In this document: positions 27,601-38,394 of the stretch, piece after piece | How positions within the stretch are numbered: position 1 is the first letter of the stretch | How the letters are laid out: the number at the start of each line of letters is the position of its first letter | DNA from: Takakia lepidozioides | Lineage: Eukaryota > Streptophyta > Takakiopsida > Takakiales > Takakiaceae | DNA length: 64,000 bases | NCBI GenBank assembly: GCA_030704615.1 | Contig: CM060732.1 | Coordinates: forward strand, 16,926,001 to 16,990,000 | Direction of reading: 5' to 3' | The notes under the pieces: model-generated | Seen by the model: only the letters and a program-made list of their open reading frames with translations | The model's database searches: none | Told to the model about the DNA's origin: nothing | Translations under genes and position numbers: made by a program

Positions 27601-28567
27601 TGTTCACACTCCGTGATGACATCAGGTAAGACAGATTGTCCTGGGGAGTGAGACCTGCAGATGTGAAATGTGCACACTAACAATCACTGACTTCGTTTGT
27701 TCCAGGTCTGACACGCATGACACTCTAAGCTGCCAACGCTGTAAGACAGCGGATGAAGTTCAGATATCGTCAGGCTGTGATAGTAGCAGCAAACAATTCG
27801 CCTCAGCCACCGAGGCAGAAGACATCGGTCGATTCGCAGAAGTTGCTGGTTGTTTGGACAGGCTGATGCCATGGGAGAAACAGGTTTGTCAGTATTGCTG
27901 CAGCATGTGCGGTTGGCTTAGCATAATGCTTCCTCATTTTCTACAGCCGAAATTGACATACGCCACAATTTTTCTGGGTGATTCAGATTGGAACACCCTC
28001 CGAAGAAGACCTGCAGAGCTGGGGACATCATGCTAATGCGTGTACTATTCCAGATGCTATGCTCCAATTGGCCGCAGGCGGCCAGGTAGTCTAGCACTTT
28101 GATGGCCTTTCCTTGCATTTAGTCTGTGATGAGCTTCCTGTACTTGAGTTGCAGTCGGTTACAGTGGAGCGAAATTCCCTGGCATCTTGAATAGTGATTG
28201 TACGCTGCAGGTTTCATTCACCTTCACCTGTCAAATTGATGGCAAGCTCACTCCCATGGACTCGTTCGTACAATCTTCGCTCCCGTCCAGAGGGGTACCT
28301 GCTCGAGGGGAGCAACTGTTGCAAAGCAGCAGCCCTCCAGGCTTAACTGCAAACCCAAGCCTAAGGTGGAGGAACCCAAGTCACGGACGTGCTTCAGCTG
28401 ACAAGGGAAGTATAAGTGTACCCGCTGCTCACTCAATTAGGTTTCCTTCAGTCAATTGCAAGCGTGCCAAACTAGCCGTAGAGGAAATTAGAAATGCTCA
28501 TTCTTTGGCTTCATCTGCCACTGTCAGTTGCAATTCAGACACTAATTCAGATGATGATTTCGCGTAA
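21662..28567 (+). CDS. RAD54: RAD54 homologous-recombination DNA translocase (21 exons)
   Basis: SNF2-family ATPase that works with RAD51 in strand invasion and chromatin remodelling in the nucleus (family knowledge). Exons: 21662-21786, 21877-22263, 22689-22796, 22931-23174, 23485-23610, 23729-23785, 24090-24176, 24397-24492, 24673-24723, 25002-25076, 25285-25371, 25854-25945, 26108-26240, 26431-26550, 26784-26897, 27111-27194, 27356-27433, 27567-27625, 27706-27883, 27987-28085, 28211-28567. Total 2,757 nt, 918 residues, against about 910 in Arabidopsis. Motifs: Walker A DDMGLGKT (about 204-211, across exons 3/4), DEAH box at 316-319, [52 protein letters not shown]. Every exon junction is in phase. 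The start is uncertain: 21662 is the first in-frame ATG after a stop at 21527, but an upstream exon could add residues. A LINE tail lies in intron 6. Confidence 0.93.
23970..24045 (-). mobile_element. LINE 3'-tail fragment in RAD54 intron 6
   Basis: About 60 bases match, on the minus strand, the 3' tail of the LINE at 46.28-46.34 kb (GGCCACAAGGCTACGGCAAAC, then CATCTTATGAGTACA). This is a severely 5'-truncated insertion, antisense to RAD54. Confidence 0.7.
26350..26371. repeat. (GT)n microsatellite
   Basis: Ten or more GT units in the intron preceding RAD54 exon 14. Confidence 0.85.
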
Positions 28568-28882
28568 GTTGCTGCACACGGAGCCCATCTGATCTGTACA
28601 TACGTACATACAGCATACTTCCACAATCTTAGTAGACAACTGTCATCACCATCCTTGGAATGAGACCATTCCTCTCGATCAAACTGTCCATGAGAATTGA
28701 ATTACTCGACCAAGAAGACCATCTTCAAACAAGTAAAGGAAAAACCTTACTTTTGAGTTCAACCTTGGGTTTGAAAAGCATTGTAAAGCTACAAGCTTCT
28801 ATCCTGGTAGTGCAGAAATATAAAAATTTGTGCAATTCTCATAATCATTGCAAAAAAGTCCATGAAATATGTATTGTAAATT

Positions 28883-28888
28883 AATAAA
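28883..28888 (+). promoter_or_regulatory. Candidate RAD54 polyadenylation signal AATAAA
   Basis: AATAAA lies about 316 nt after the RAD54 stop codon, in A/T-rich sequence and before the piggyBac boundary at 28956. It is the first canonical signal after the gene. Plant signals are loose, so this is tentative. Confidence 0.4.
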
Positions 28889-29929
28889 ATTGTCTGTGGT
28901 TCGAATCAAAACAGAGAAAATAACCATGGGAGGAGACATGAGCAATGGAAGCTACTTAACCCCTAATGGACGAGGCTGTTTTTGGTGGGCCCACTCCAAA
29001 ACAGCACATACCCTCACGGATGAGGGTATATCTCCCAGCTAAGAAACATCCACAGGGATGAACCGTATGAAAAGGACACTACCTACCTCATGCACCCGCT
29101 GTAAGACTTTCAGCCCATTTCACTCTGTCATTAGGAAGATTATAACAAAATGGTAAGCTCTAAATCTGTAGTGTATTCCAATTTTAGAGGGAAAAATTGG
29201 TTTGACCAGGCAGTTGGACCGAAAAAATATTTTTTCCTTGCAAGACCCCAACCACATTCCAATTCTCAAGCACCTAAAGCAACTTGCCCCAAATTTGCAA
29301 AGCAGAATTCCAAAATTTGCATAGGGTTCCTTTGTATGGGAAAACAGGGGGGTCAAAAAGCACTATTTGCTTCAATTGACCTGTAATTCAGCCATAGGGG
29401 TCGAAATTTTCATTGGAACCAGAATTCCAACGGTGGAATTGTTCCTCCTATGATTTCCTACTACCTCCAAAAAGAATTTCTGAATTCTAACCAAAATGCA
29501 GGCAAAGATTTCTAAGTAGGTGTATTTCTACTTGAATCCCAGCTCAGGCCATGTATTGCCTGAGCCGATAGACAATTCCGGCTACAGAAAGGGGGCTACG
29601 TCACCGATTGACACAGAAAACTCGGGGGACCCCAAAATCGACACCCAAAAAAGGGCCCGGGAATGCCCGACGTTTCGGCGTTCCACCCGACAGGCAACTG
29701 AAAAACTAACAACTACCAACCGTCACGAATGTGGCCCATCTGTGTTCAAGCTCCCCGTGAGCTCTTGCTTTTCCTTTGAATGTAGCGAACCCAAACCACA
29801 CACCACCCCGAAGACATGATCCACGAACTGGGGGGGAGTTGAACCCCCCGATCTGCCCAGTGTGCAGACAGTCCCCCCCCCCAAAACTGTGAAACCACCC
29901 AAACACAATGCACACACGCCAACACTGAA

Positions 29930-30360
29930 GGACCCCCATCACCTCCACAGCCCCTCAACCAGCAGCAGCAGATCCCCATCACCCCCACAGCCTGTGAACC
30001 ATCACCAGCCCTTCCCCCATCATCAAAATAACCCACAATGAGCAAGCAGCAGACCCCCATGACCCCCCACTCCCAAAACTGCCCATCAACCAGCAGCAGC
30101 ATGACCCCCACACCCCTCCACTGCCATTGAACGTCACCACCAGCCCCCCATGACCCCCACTGCCCATCAACCAGCATGGACACACACAACCCCCAACCTG
30201 AGAAGAACCCATACCCACCACAGATCAGAGATACCACACCCCACGCCCCACGCACACACGCCATCCACAGCCTCCAGCATACCTGCATGCAGTCCCACAC
30301 CCTGGTGAACCCCCAACCACACAAACATATGCCCACACAAACATATGCACACACAAAGAA
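29930..30360. repeat. C-rich degenerate repeat inside the piggyBac element
   Basis: Loosely repeated blocks resembling AACCAGCAGCAG followed by ATCCCCATCACCCC recur from about 29930 to 30180, then CA-rich text to 30360. The composition is extremely C-biased on the plus strand. Long open frames on the minus strand here (Gly/Trp/Val-rich) are a by-product of this composition. Confidence 0.55.
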
Positions 30361-30479
30361 AGAAGACAGTGCAACAAGCCAGAATTCAGACACCTCAAGG
30401 CATGCCGGTGTGCCTCATTCCAACACCGCCCAAGGCACAAGTGGTTGCCATCGTAGCCAGGGCAGTAATGGTGAGTACG

Positions 30480-32675
30480 AACATGGCACATAACACACAC
30501 TCGCTGCCGTGTGGTGTGAAGGCACTGATGCACAAACGTGCATTCTGAATCCCCCGTGGTGTCAATGTTGTCAGTGCAACAACCCCTTGTCAAACCATAT
30601 GTCACAGCTAGATTGAATTGTAGATGGGTCATGGCCCGACGCCCCCTCCTTCTCTCCATTGCAGAATGCAAGATATACGCATTCACTAGCGTGGTATCCA
30701 TAAGAAAAAAAAAACAGACGATGCCACCACTTCTGTGTGCGCAGCTGCAAGCTGTACGCACCCCTAAGCTGGTCCTGCACATCCACCCCTCGCATGTACG
30801 TTTGGTATTGCACATGTGCAGGTACGGATGGCACATGCACTCTCTGGTTTCCCACAAAACGGCGTACAGTCACAGGAGAGGAAGGGCTGCAAGCTGGCCT
30901 AGCTGCAGATGACAGTAAGAATACACCGTCTTGTCCCACCACAACACAGCAGCCACCTCCCTGGACTCATGCATCCTGTACCATGACTGCCCTTGCTTGG
31001 CAGTCTTGGATTTTTTCATTTTCAGCAAAGAGGGAGGGAGACCCTTTCTGTTCATTCTTACCGTGCCAGTGGCCCAAGTGCCAAGTTTGGCCATGTCATA
31101 TAGAAGCTGGACCCCTGTAAAGTAATTATCAGTCACAATGACATGCCCCAAACCATGCAGCCCGTCGGCCAGCCGGGTGACCACATCATAACCTTCTCCC
31201 TTCCCACTTTTCTGCCTCTCGCCATCTGGCCCTCCTGCATTCTTACCAACATACACTGAAAAGTCGTAGACATATGAAGTCTCCGAGTTAGCCAAGGCCC
31301 ACACCTTGATGCCCCATTTGCATGGTTTCTTAGGCATATACATCATAATTGGGGAGTACTTCCCCTTGTAACGGATCATCACCTCGTCGACAGTCACCAT
31401 TTTGTTCAGATTCCAGAGACTTTTACACCTATCCACAATCTCCTCACACACCCACCTAAGCTTTCCGAGCTTATCATAATTCCGACTCTTACGATCTGCC
31501 ACCAACGTGGCGTTGTCAACAAGATGCAAACAACGGAGTATGGCCTCATGTCTATCTCGAGTCATCACTTTGCGGATGACAGGACAAGCGAAGAATGTCT
31601 CCGAGTGTTGCCAGTAAAATCGTGTTCGGGGCAACTTCTTCATGCCCATGAAGATACAGACTCCAATCCAAGCCCTGAGCTCAGGAACAGTGAGCTCTTT
31701 CCACCGAGGCCCCCACGAGTGCCCGTACCGAAAGGTTCAGCAGCATAACGATTGGACTCCCTACATATTCGCCCAAGCACTTGTCGCCTCCAAAACAAAA
31801 ACAAAAAAAACCAAATCGGATGTGAGCCCTTCATCTCAGGCAGACAGGGACCAGGTTGAGGGCCAAAAAATGCAGCTCTATCACTCACAAAGTCAGAGCC
31901 TGCGTTGGTTTCCCACGTCTTCGCCTTGAACATCTCCACAAAATCGGCCGAGATTTCCTCATTACACTCCATATCAACCACCTCGTTTTCCCAGTCTGCT
32001 TCGTCAGCAGAGTCGCCCATGTACCCATCGTCACCCTCAAAATCCTCGTCCATGTCGGAGGAGGCCTCATCGTGGCCCAAAACAGGATTAGAAGACCCCT
32101 CACCAAAAGGAACCAGTGCACCAGTGTTGGGATGCATGTCCCCCAAAGCAGCCCAACCGACGGCAAGCGTGCTCCCAGTACCCAGAGGCCCGCCAACACA
32201 TCCCACAACACCGGAATTCACCACTCCCTTATTTTTTTTCCTCACCACACCTTTGGGAGGTGCTGTCACACTTGCAGGAACCGACCTCTTTGCACGAGCC
32301 AACTCCTTTAGACGCCTGACTGTCGGCATCGGGCCAGACATCATCTCTCAAAACAGAATTCACAGCGTCACTGAACCCCTCCTTATCACCTTCCTCTCTT
32401 CTCTCTCTCCAACCAAGAACTAGAGCCACCTGGCGTCTAAACAGAAAGCGAAAATTGTGAAGACGAGGGTGGCGAGGCCAACGATTGGCGAACGGCGGTG
32501 GAGGCAAACTACAGAGGAAGACAGGAGACAAAACACCCAGTATTACCTTGCACTGCTCGGGAGTGCAGTGCTGCTCCTCAAGCGCCCACTCCTTTATAAC
32601 CTCCGCGACAGCTGCAAGCTCGGGTGGGGGCGACGGTGGCTCAGGCACAGGAGCGTCCTTCCTCTTTGGTGCCAT
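30480..32675 (-). pseudogene. piggyBac transposase, frame-broken
   Basis: Cut-and-paste DDD transposase encoded by the surrounding element. The N-terminus starts at 32675 (MAPKRKDAPVPEPP, basic and proline-rich). An acidic segment follows near 32080-31940, then the catalytic core. Catalytic Asp candidates are D in TVDEVMIRYKGK (about 31388), D in VIVTDNYFTG (about 31130) and D in MRGVDVQDQLRG (about 30783). They sit in the order and contexts of the piggyBac D268/D346/D447 triad. A C-terminal Cys-rich domain (CVMCHVRTHHYC ... LCLGRC, about 30530-30470) resembles the piggyBac DNA-binding ring finger. The core changes frame at about 32500, 31650, 30925 and 30850. Some changes might be introns, but I found no clean splice pairs, so I call it a pseudogene. 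No neighbouring cargo gene is seen. Confidence 0.8.
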
Positions 32676-33628
32676 ACAAATCCGTGAGATCGACAGAGAT
32701 CACAGGAAATGAATGCAAGCCCTCACGATGAATCAATGTAGATGGCCCATCTTCCCCAAGCACAGGAAGGAAGGATGTACCTCGGCGAATTTCGCAAACT
32801 CTCCAAAACCAGCTGCAAAATGAAACCCCAACACACCACGCTCCCCTGCAGCCATCCCCTACCACACAAAACACAGAGCCCAAATGCAAAAGCATTTCAC
32901 AAAACGACATGCAAGAAAAAATGACAACTTGCATTACAATGAAAATTCGGCAGAGCACTAGAATCTAAACGCCAAACACTCAGCCCTAACAGCTACGTAA
33001 ATGCAATCACACCCCCGAGCTCTAATGTCTAGAACACACAGCAGGAAACGGAACAGCTCCCGCCGCTTCGAGCCTGGGAGAGGTAAGTCGTCATGACCCA
33101 AAAATGAAGCCCAGAAATACACCCCCCTACGAAGCGAATGCGGGCGATCCACGGAAGATCAAGCAAAACATGCACACAAAAGCGCCAAGGAAATGCGAGA
33201 GGGGCCACGATTTGCAAGCTCCAGGAACCCAGACTCTGTGCGCGCGAAGAGAGAGCTCGTTCCACGCTGCCGCCACCCATCACTGGCCACAGGGGGCATC
33301 CCATGTCGCACGGGCGGACATGCCAACCCTGCATGCACCCGATCGCCGGCATCGGGCCACCGATGCCCATTTTGCCTGCCACGTGGCTAGGTCAAAGCCC
33401 GTGGAGGGCCAGAAACCATTGGATTTTGGGTGCTCATCATCACTTCAAAAAATCCTGACGGCGCAGGATTTGTCCAATTAGGGTGCAATAAATTCTGTCC
33501 GGCGCAGAATCTCAAGGGCTACAACTTTTGTTCAGGGCCCATCTTCATCCAGATTCATCCAAGGGGCCCACTGACGGTCGAAATATCCAATCGACCCGAA
33601 TCAGGTCGACTCGTCCATTAGGGGTTAA

Positions 33629-34681
33629 TTAAGAGCAAAATCTTCTCTGCATTATCATTGCATTGCTCACAAAAAAGGCTCTGAAGAGTGAAATACTATC
33701 ATATAGCGCTTCAAACGGAATCTTCGAACATTTACTTTCAAATCTCAATTTTTCTCGTGTGCCAATTAACATCCAATTCATCGTAGCCAAAGAGGGAAGC
33801 TGCTCGATCCAGACTGCGCACTAATCGGAAGATTGAACGGCAAAAACTCCTCGTCCCCCAGGAGTCGTCAAAAGTCAAGAGTAGTTGTCTGTTTCTGCAT
33901 GCTAAACATTTGCATACTAAGCAGCTAGTATCGCTGTGAAAGAGAGTAGAGAGACATACCAGTGCTTCTGGTGTGCATGTTAATTGAACAAGATCTTCAC
34001 ACATAAGAATGACAGTCCTTCTTCGAGAACACAGTAGATCGGACAGTTCCATTTGAATTAAGTAACCCACACTTTTTGACTAGCATCCCAATGTCGCGGT
34101 GTCCGAGAGTTTTGGTCCACTTAGCTCGAGCTTTGATCTCCTAGAGAATCATCATGTCCACAATGTTTAATATGTACAATTCTAGTCACGACTCACTGAG
34201 GCTTGTGTTTCCGGTTATCATTGTGACAATATCATGAATGTCCTTTTACACTCTTTTGATGGGAGTCTGAACGTAAAGGCCTTGGGTTAACAATGAATGA
34301 ATTCAAGGAAAGGAATTGCCAGACTATGCTCTCGGTACAAGTCCTTCAGCTTGCATGTTACTTCCACAAAATCCAACCACTGCACGTGTCAAGCATGTCT
34401 GGGTTGCAGATATACCTCCACCTCATTTGCGAAGATTTGCAAAACTTACAGTGCATTGAGGATCTCCGAAAAGAGGTTTTGCTGGCCAAAGGGAAAGAAA
34501 GAACAATGGAGTGCTTTACACATTTTTTCTAGGCTGCTTATTTGGGGTCCATTCACAATATTGGAAGCTTGAACTTCTCGTTGATCCCAGCAGAGTTCAC
34601 GCCTGAAATTGAGTGCCCAGGCAAGAAGAATGAGCTTAAGAAGCTTCGTTTGCTTGAAACATGGAAGTGTCCCCTTTAATC
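33629..34681. other. Spacer between the two piggyBac-type elements
   Basis: A minus-strand frame of 110 codons (34070-33738, with FDDSWGTRSFCRSIF) looks mildly protein-like but matches nothing I recognise. The rest shows no gene. This is presumably the original host sequence into which both TTAA elements inserted. Confidence 0.3.
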
Positions 34682-35484
34682 TTAACCCCTAAAGGACGAC
34701 GCGACCCGATTTGGGTCGCGTCAGATTACTTGCCACGCTCCAATTCCCATGGATGATTTTGGATGGAAGTGAACCTTGAAGATGAATTGTACATGTCAGA
34801 GAGGATCACACGTGGGAATTTACAGCGCCAAAAAATCATAAAAGCTCTGCTCCCTAGAATTTTGCAAAGTGTCAGGGTTTCATGAAATCCAGTGTTAGAT
34901 AACCATTGACCTGCCTACGTGGCAGCCAAATGGGCAATTTTCAAGATAACATCTAGGGCTGAAAATTTATCATAATGCCAAAAATTTTGGACAAGGCACC
35001 ATGAAATATTACTGTGCACTTACTTACCAGAGGAATCGGAAAACAAATGTCACCTCATGGGTGTACTTGGGAAAGAAGCCAAAACAAGATTTTTTACCCT
35101 CCAGATTTCACATACAAAGCAGCCCCCCCATATTTTTGGCATTTTGGTCTGAGATGACCTGTTGGTTGCCCCTTATCCGGATTCTGGAGGCCATTTCTTC
35201 AAGAAAAAATGTAAAATCACCAAACTTGCATGGTCAAAGCAAATTTTCCTCTTTTTTTTTGTTCATGGTTTCATCCTGTTCAATTTTCTTTTGTTATAAT
35301 CTACTAAATGGAACGGTCAAAAGTGCTACAATTTTCTGAGGACCTTCATGTAGTAGGTAGGGATGAAATGGAACGGTTCATCCAGCTAGATGTAAGGGGG
35401 TAGGAAGTTACAGCTCAGCAATGGAGGGTATGGCCCACTTTTTGGGAAAACTCCCAAAAGTTAGCTCGTCCTTTTAGGGGTTAA
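34682..35484. mobile_element. Non-autonomous piggyBac-like MITE, 795 bp
   Basis: The element 34686-35480 begins CCCCTAAAGGACGA and ends TCGTCCTTTTAGGGG (one-base indel between the arms). It is flanked by TTAA on both sides (34682-34685 and 35481-35484). Its ends differ from the neighbouring autonomous-size element at one of the first 14 positions. A subterminal palindrome GACGCGACCC/GGGTCGCGTC (34698-34722) resembles the CGACCCGA...GGTCG palindrome of the larger element. It has no coding capacity. It was most likely mobilised by a transposase of the same family. Confidence 0.85.
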
Positions 35485-36111
35485 AGTGATCAATTGATGA
35501 AGTCATGTATCTAGTGACAAACTTAGAACGTCAGAACGTCAGAACGATGCGCTCGACAACACAATTCCTGCACGTGACCAACGGGGCTTTTTGAGTCTAA
35601 CGAGCGTGGACACGAGAAGTACGATGAGCGGCGTCGCCGCCAGACCTCGGCAAGGCGTGCAGCGCCACCAACTTAGTGGAGGTGTTGGCAGTAGCGACAG
35701 GGGTAGCAGCGCTAAGCGAGCAAGCGGCCGTTGTGCAACAGTGGGCCCCACGCCGGTCAGGCGGCCTCGATCGGCTCGTCCCCCAGCTCGTTCAGCCCCG
35801 ACGCCGTACAAGCAGCCAACTCCAGCCCTCACCACAACCCCTTTACTGCCTACTCCACCATCCCTGGCAGTTCGCTCCCCAGAGCAACGAGAGGTGCTGA
35901 ACACAGCCGCAACTGCTCCTACTGGAAGACTTGCTTCTTGGAAGACCCAACGCCAACGTACCCCTACCCCTAGCTCACATGTTCCTGATGCGCACCAAAG
36001 TCCAAGCTCCAGACACCAAGTTCAAGAAGAGTTGTCATCTTCACAACGGTCTTCTCCACCGCTGATTCCAGGTTCTTCCATTGGCGCCCCCCCGACCGAA
36101 GAACTCCCACA

Positions 36112-38210
36112 GTGTCTGTTGAACCCCCCCCGCTGCGCCTCTCAGGTAGGGTTCGAGGTCCCACGTCAGTCACTTCTCCTCCAGGTTCTCCATCCCATTC
36201 TCGGCAGCGGCTTCAAGGCAGCCCAACTCCTCTTGGTCATGAGCCTCTCCACATGCCTTCTTCTCCAGTTGTGCAGCCTGCATTGCCGACCCCATCACTC
36301 TTACCCCAACAGCAGGCGCCTCTCCCATCAGACCGTACCCCATGCCCAGCTTGCGGTCGTCTTTTTGCGCGCATCAGAGGGCTTGCGCGACACCAGCGCA
36401 CGTGTGCGGTTCTTCATCAGTCCCACACAAATGGTACTTCTCCATTTCAGCCCAGTGTCTTGCACGCGCCACCTCCTGCCTCTGCTTGGCATTGGCTTTC
36501 AGCGCTAGATGTTCTGGGCGCATTTCAGCTAGGACTGCCAAGGCCTCATTTTTATACAAGAATTCCGGTGGCACTACGTCATGAGGTCCAACTGGCACTC
36601 CGTCTACCCTTAGACAGGCTGGCTCGTGATCCAGCTTGGTATCTTTTTCTTGTTATTTCCTCAGTGGTGTTTGATTTTGCCCCCTCGTGGCGGTCAGTCA
36701 GGGCACAGAGAGACGCGCATCCGTCTTCGCCGTTTTTTATCTGGAGATTGGGAGAGTCTGCAAGATGAGCATCAATTACGGGCACTAGCCCTTGCGGCAC
36801 GCGCCCCTCCCGCTTCCTCCACGCAGCCACCCTCATCGGCCCACAGGCGACTTCGTCATAGTCTCATGTTAGGCCGCGTTGGCGAGTACTCACGCGCGGC
36901 CAAGGCTTTAGCACCTTCCTCACCAGTGCCTCCATCACCGGATACTATCACTGCCCTCGAAGCCCTTCACCCATCAGCTCAGGATATTCTGCCACTTTTT
37001 GTTGAGGACTTCGAGCCAGACCAGGATCTCAAGCTAGATCGGGAGGTCTTCACTCAGGCCTTCACGCGTAATCCCCATCTTGCAGCGGCAGGTCCTTCCG
37101 GTCTCCTGTATGAGCACTTACGCGACTGTTTCTCTCCACAGGACTCTGCTAGTGGCTTCTCTCAGCTATTTCAGATTTGCTCCTTTATTGTTGTTGGCCT
37201 TATCCCTGCCCCAGTGGCCCGTCTCCTTGGGGCCTCCAGATTGTTGGCTATGAGCAAACCCTCAGGTACTCGCATCCGCCCTATCGCAGTTGGAGAGGTT
37301 CTTTACCGCCTTGTTAGCCGCTCACTTTGTCTTCAGTTTCGAGATGCCTTCTCCGGACACCTCTTTCCGCACCAGTTTGGGGTCGCCACTCCAGGCGGTT
37401 GCGAGGCGGTGGTTCAGGGGATTTGTGCAGCTCTTGATCTTCAGCGCTGCGTCTGTCTTCAGCTCATCGATGACCTTACCATCCATCTCCTCCGCTGTCC
37501 ATGTGGTGATGAGCGCACTGCGTCTCATGATATGGTTCGCGATGCGGTGACATCTATTGCTCGGGAGGCAGGGTATCATGTAATGCGTGAGCAACCACAT
37601 CTACGACCCACGCTTACGTCCCACTCTACACGCCGCCGTGTTGATATCGTCCTATCTATAGATGGTTTGCGTACCTTAGCAGATGTCGTTCTCGCCGACC
37701 CCACTTGAGCTTACGTCCCACTCTACACGTCGCCGTGTTGATATCGTCCTATCTATAGATGGTTTGCGTACCTTAGCAGATGTCGTTCTTGCCGACCCCA
37801 CTTGAGCGGATCTGCTATCTCGTGCAGCTACCACACCAGGCACGGCAGCCACTGTAGCAGCCCAGGCCAAGGAGCGTGACTACAGCGATCGTCACCCCAC
37901 CGACACATTTCTTCCACTGGCGGTCGAAATATTTGGCTCATTGCACCGGCACTTCGACGATTTCCTGTGGACATATGCACATCATGCAGCCAAGAGCGGG
38001 TCCACTGGCATCCCACATGCCTCCGTCCTTGTCGCCTACTATCGACAACGTGTTTCAGTTCCTTTGCAAAGAGCACAAGCCATCTCTATTTTGCATCGGG
38101 CTAATGTGGCTAGCTCCGCGTCATCTCGTCTTCCGCCTCCGCCTGACACTTTGCCTATCTCCTTGCCTCATCTCCTCCAAGGTATTGGCTGGGAGGGTCG
38201 CTCTGCTTGA
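36112..38210 (+). pseudogene. R2-like polyprotein remnant (zinc finger - partial RT - endonuclease)
   Basis: Three frames must be joined: 36112-36768 (zinc finger), 36626-37708 (RT fingers and thumb edge fused to the zinc-binding RCPCG motif and the PD-(D/E)XK-type RRRVDIVLS region), and about 37806-38210 (ADLLSRAATTPGT to GWEGRSA). The second segment is one long uninterrupted frame even though the RT palm is absent, so the deletion was in frame. The protein cannot be an active reverse transcriptase. Confidence 0.7.
37612..37807 (+). repeat. 97-bp tandem duplication in the R2-like element
   Basis: The block running from GCTTACGTCCCAC to GACCCCACTTGA occurs twice head to tail (copy starts at 37612 and 37709). 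Only two or three substitutions separate them. The period is not a multiple of three. Confidence 0.9.
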
Positions 38211-38310
38211 GTAGTTTACTATAGCTTCTGTTTTCATCGCTGGTTGAGTAGCTTACTATAGCTTTTGCTTTTTTCTCTAGCTGAGTAGTTTACTATAGCT
38301 TTTTGTTTTC
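38205..38310 (+). repeat. Three tandem GAGTAG(T/C)TTACTATAGCTT units
   Basis: The motif GAGTAGTTTACTATAGCTT occurs three times about 38-45 bases apart, directly after the last stop codon of the R2-like element and so in its 3' UTR. Confidence 0.75.
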
Positions 38311-38388
38311 TTCTCTTGTTTCTTGTTCCTCCCCCCCCATTTTGGGAACTTCACATCATATGCACGTTCACCCATTGTACATGTTGTA

Positions 38389-38394
38389 AATAAA
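38389..38394 (+). promoter_or_regulatory. Polyadenylation signal AATAAA of the R2-like element
   Basis: AATAAA about 180 nt after the final stop codon, followed by a GTCTTACAGGGTTTC context. It probably marks the 3' end of the element transcript. Confidence 0.4.

Larger units (their letters stand above)
28956..33628. mobile_element. piggyBac transposon, 4,665 bp, with TTAA duplications
   Basis: The element spans 28960-33624. The left end CCCCTAATGGACGAG (28960-28974) and the right end CTCGTCCATTAGGGG (33610-33624) are perfect 15-bp inverted repeats. TTAA flanks both sides (28956-28959 and 33625-33628), which is the obligate piggyBac target. A subterminal palindrome CGACCCGAATCAGGTCG (33592-33608) lies next to the right TIR. 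Inside is a minus-strand piggyBac transposase (about 30480-32675) with several frame breaks. The left third (28975-30480) is non-coding and includes a C-rich degenerate repeat. The perfect TIRs suggest recent insertion, although the transposase is already damaged or needs splicing. Confidence 0.92.

Noticed and set aside
29746-30393. Long minus-strand frame rich in Gly, Trp, Val and Cys
   Set aside because: It is produced by the C-rich repeat within the piggyBac element and has no protein-like motif order.
33104-33481. Plus-strand frame of 125 codons near the right end of the piggyBac element
   Set aside because: It lies in non-coding sub-terminal sequence, has no family motif, and two other frames are equally open.
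35539-35904. 121-codon minus-strand frame
   Set aside because: Shadow of the Ser/Pro/Arg-rich N-terminal region of the R2-like element on the plus strand.
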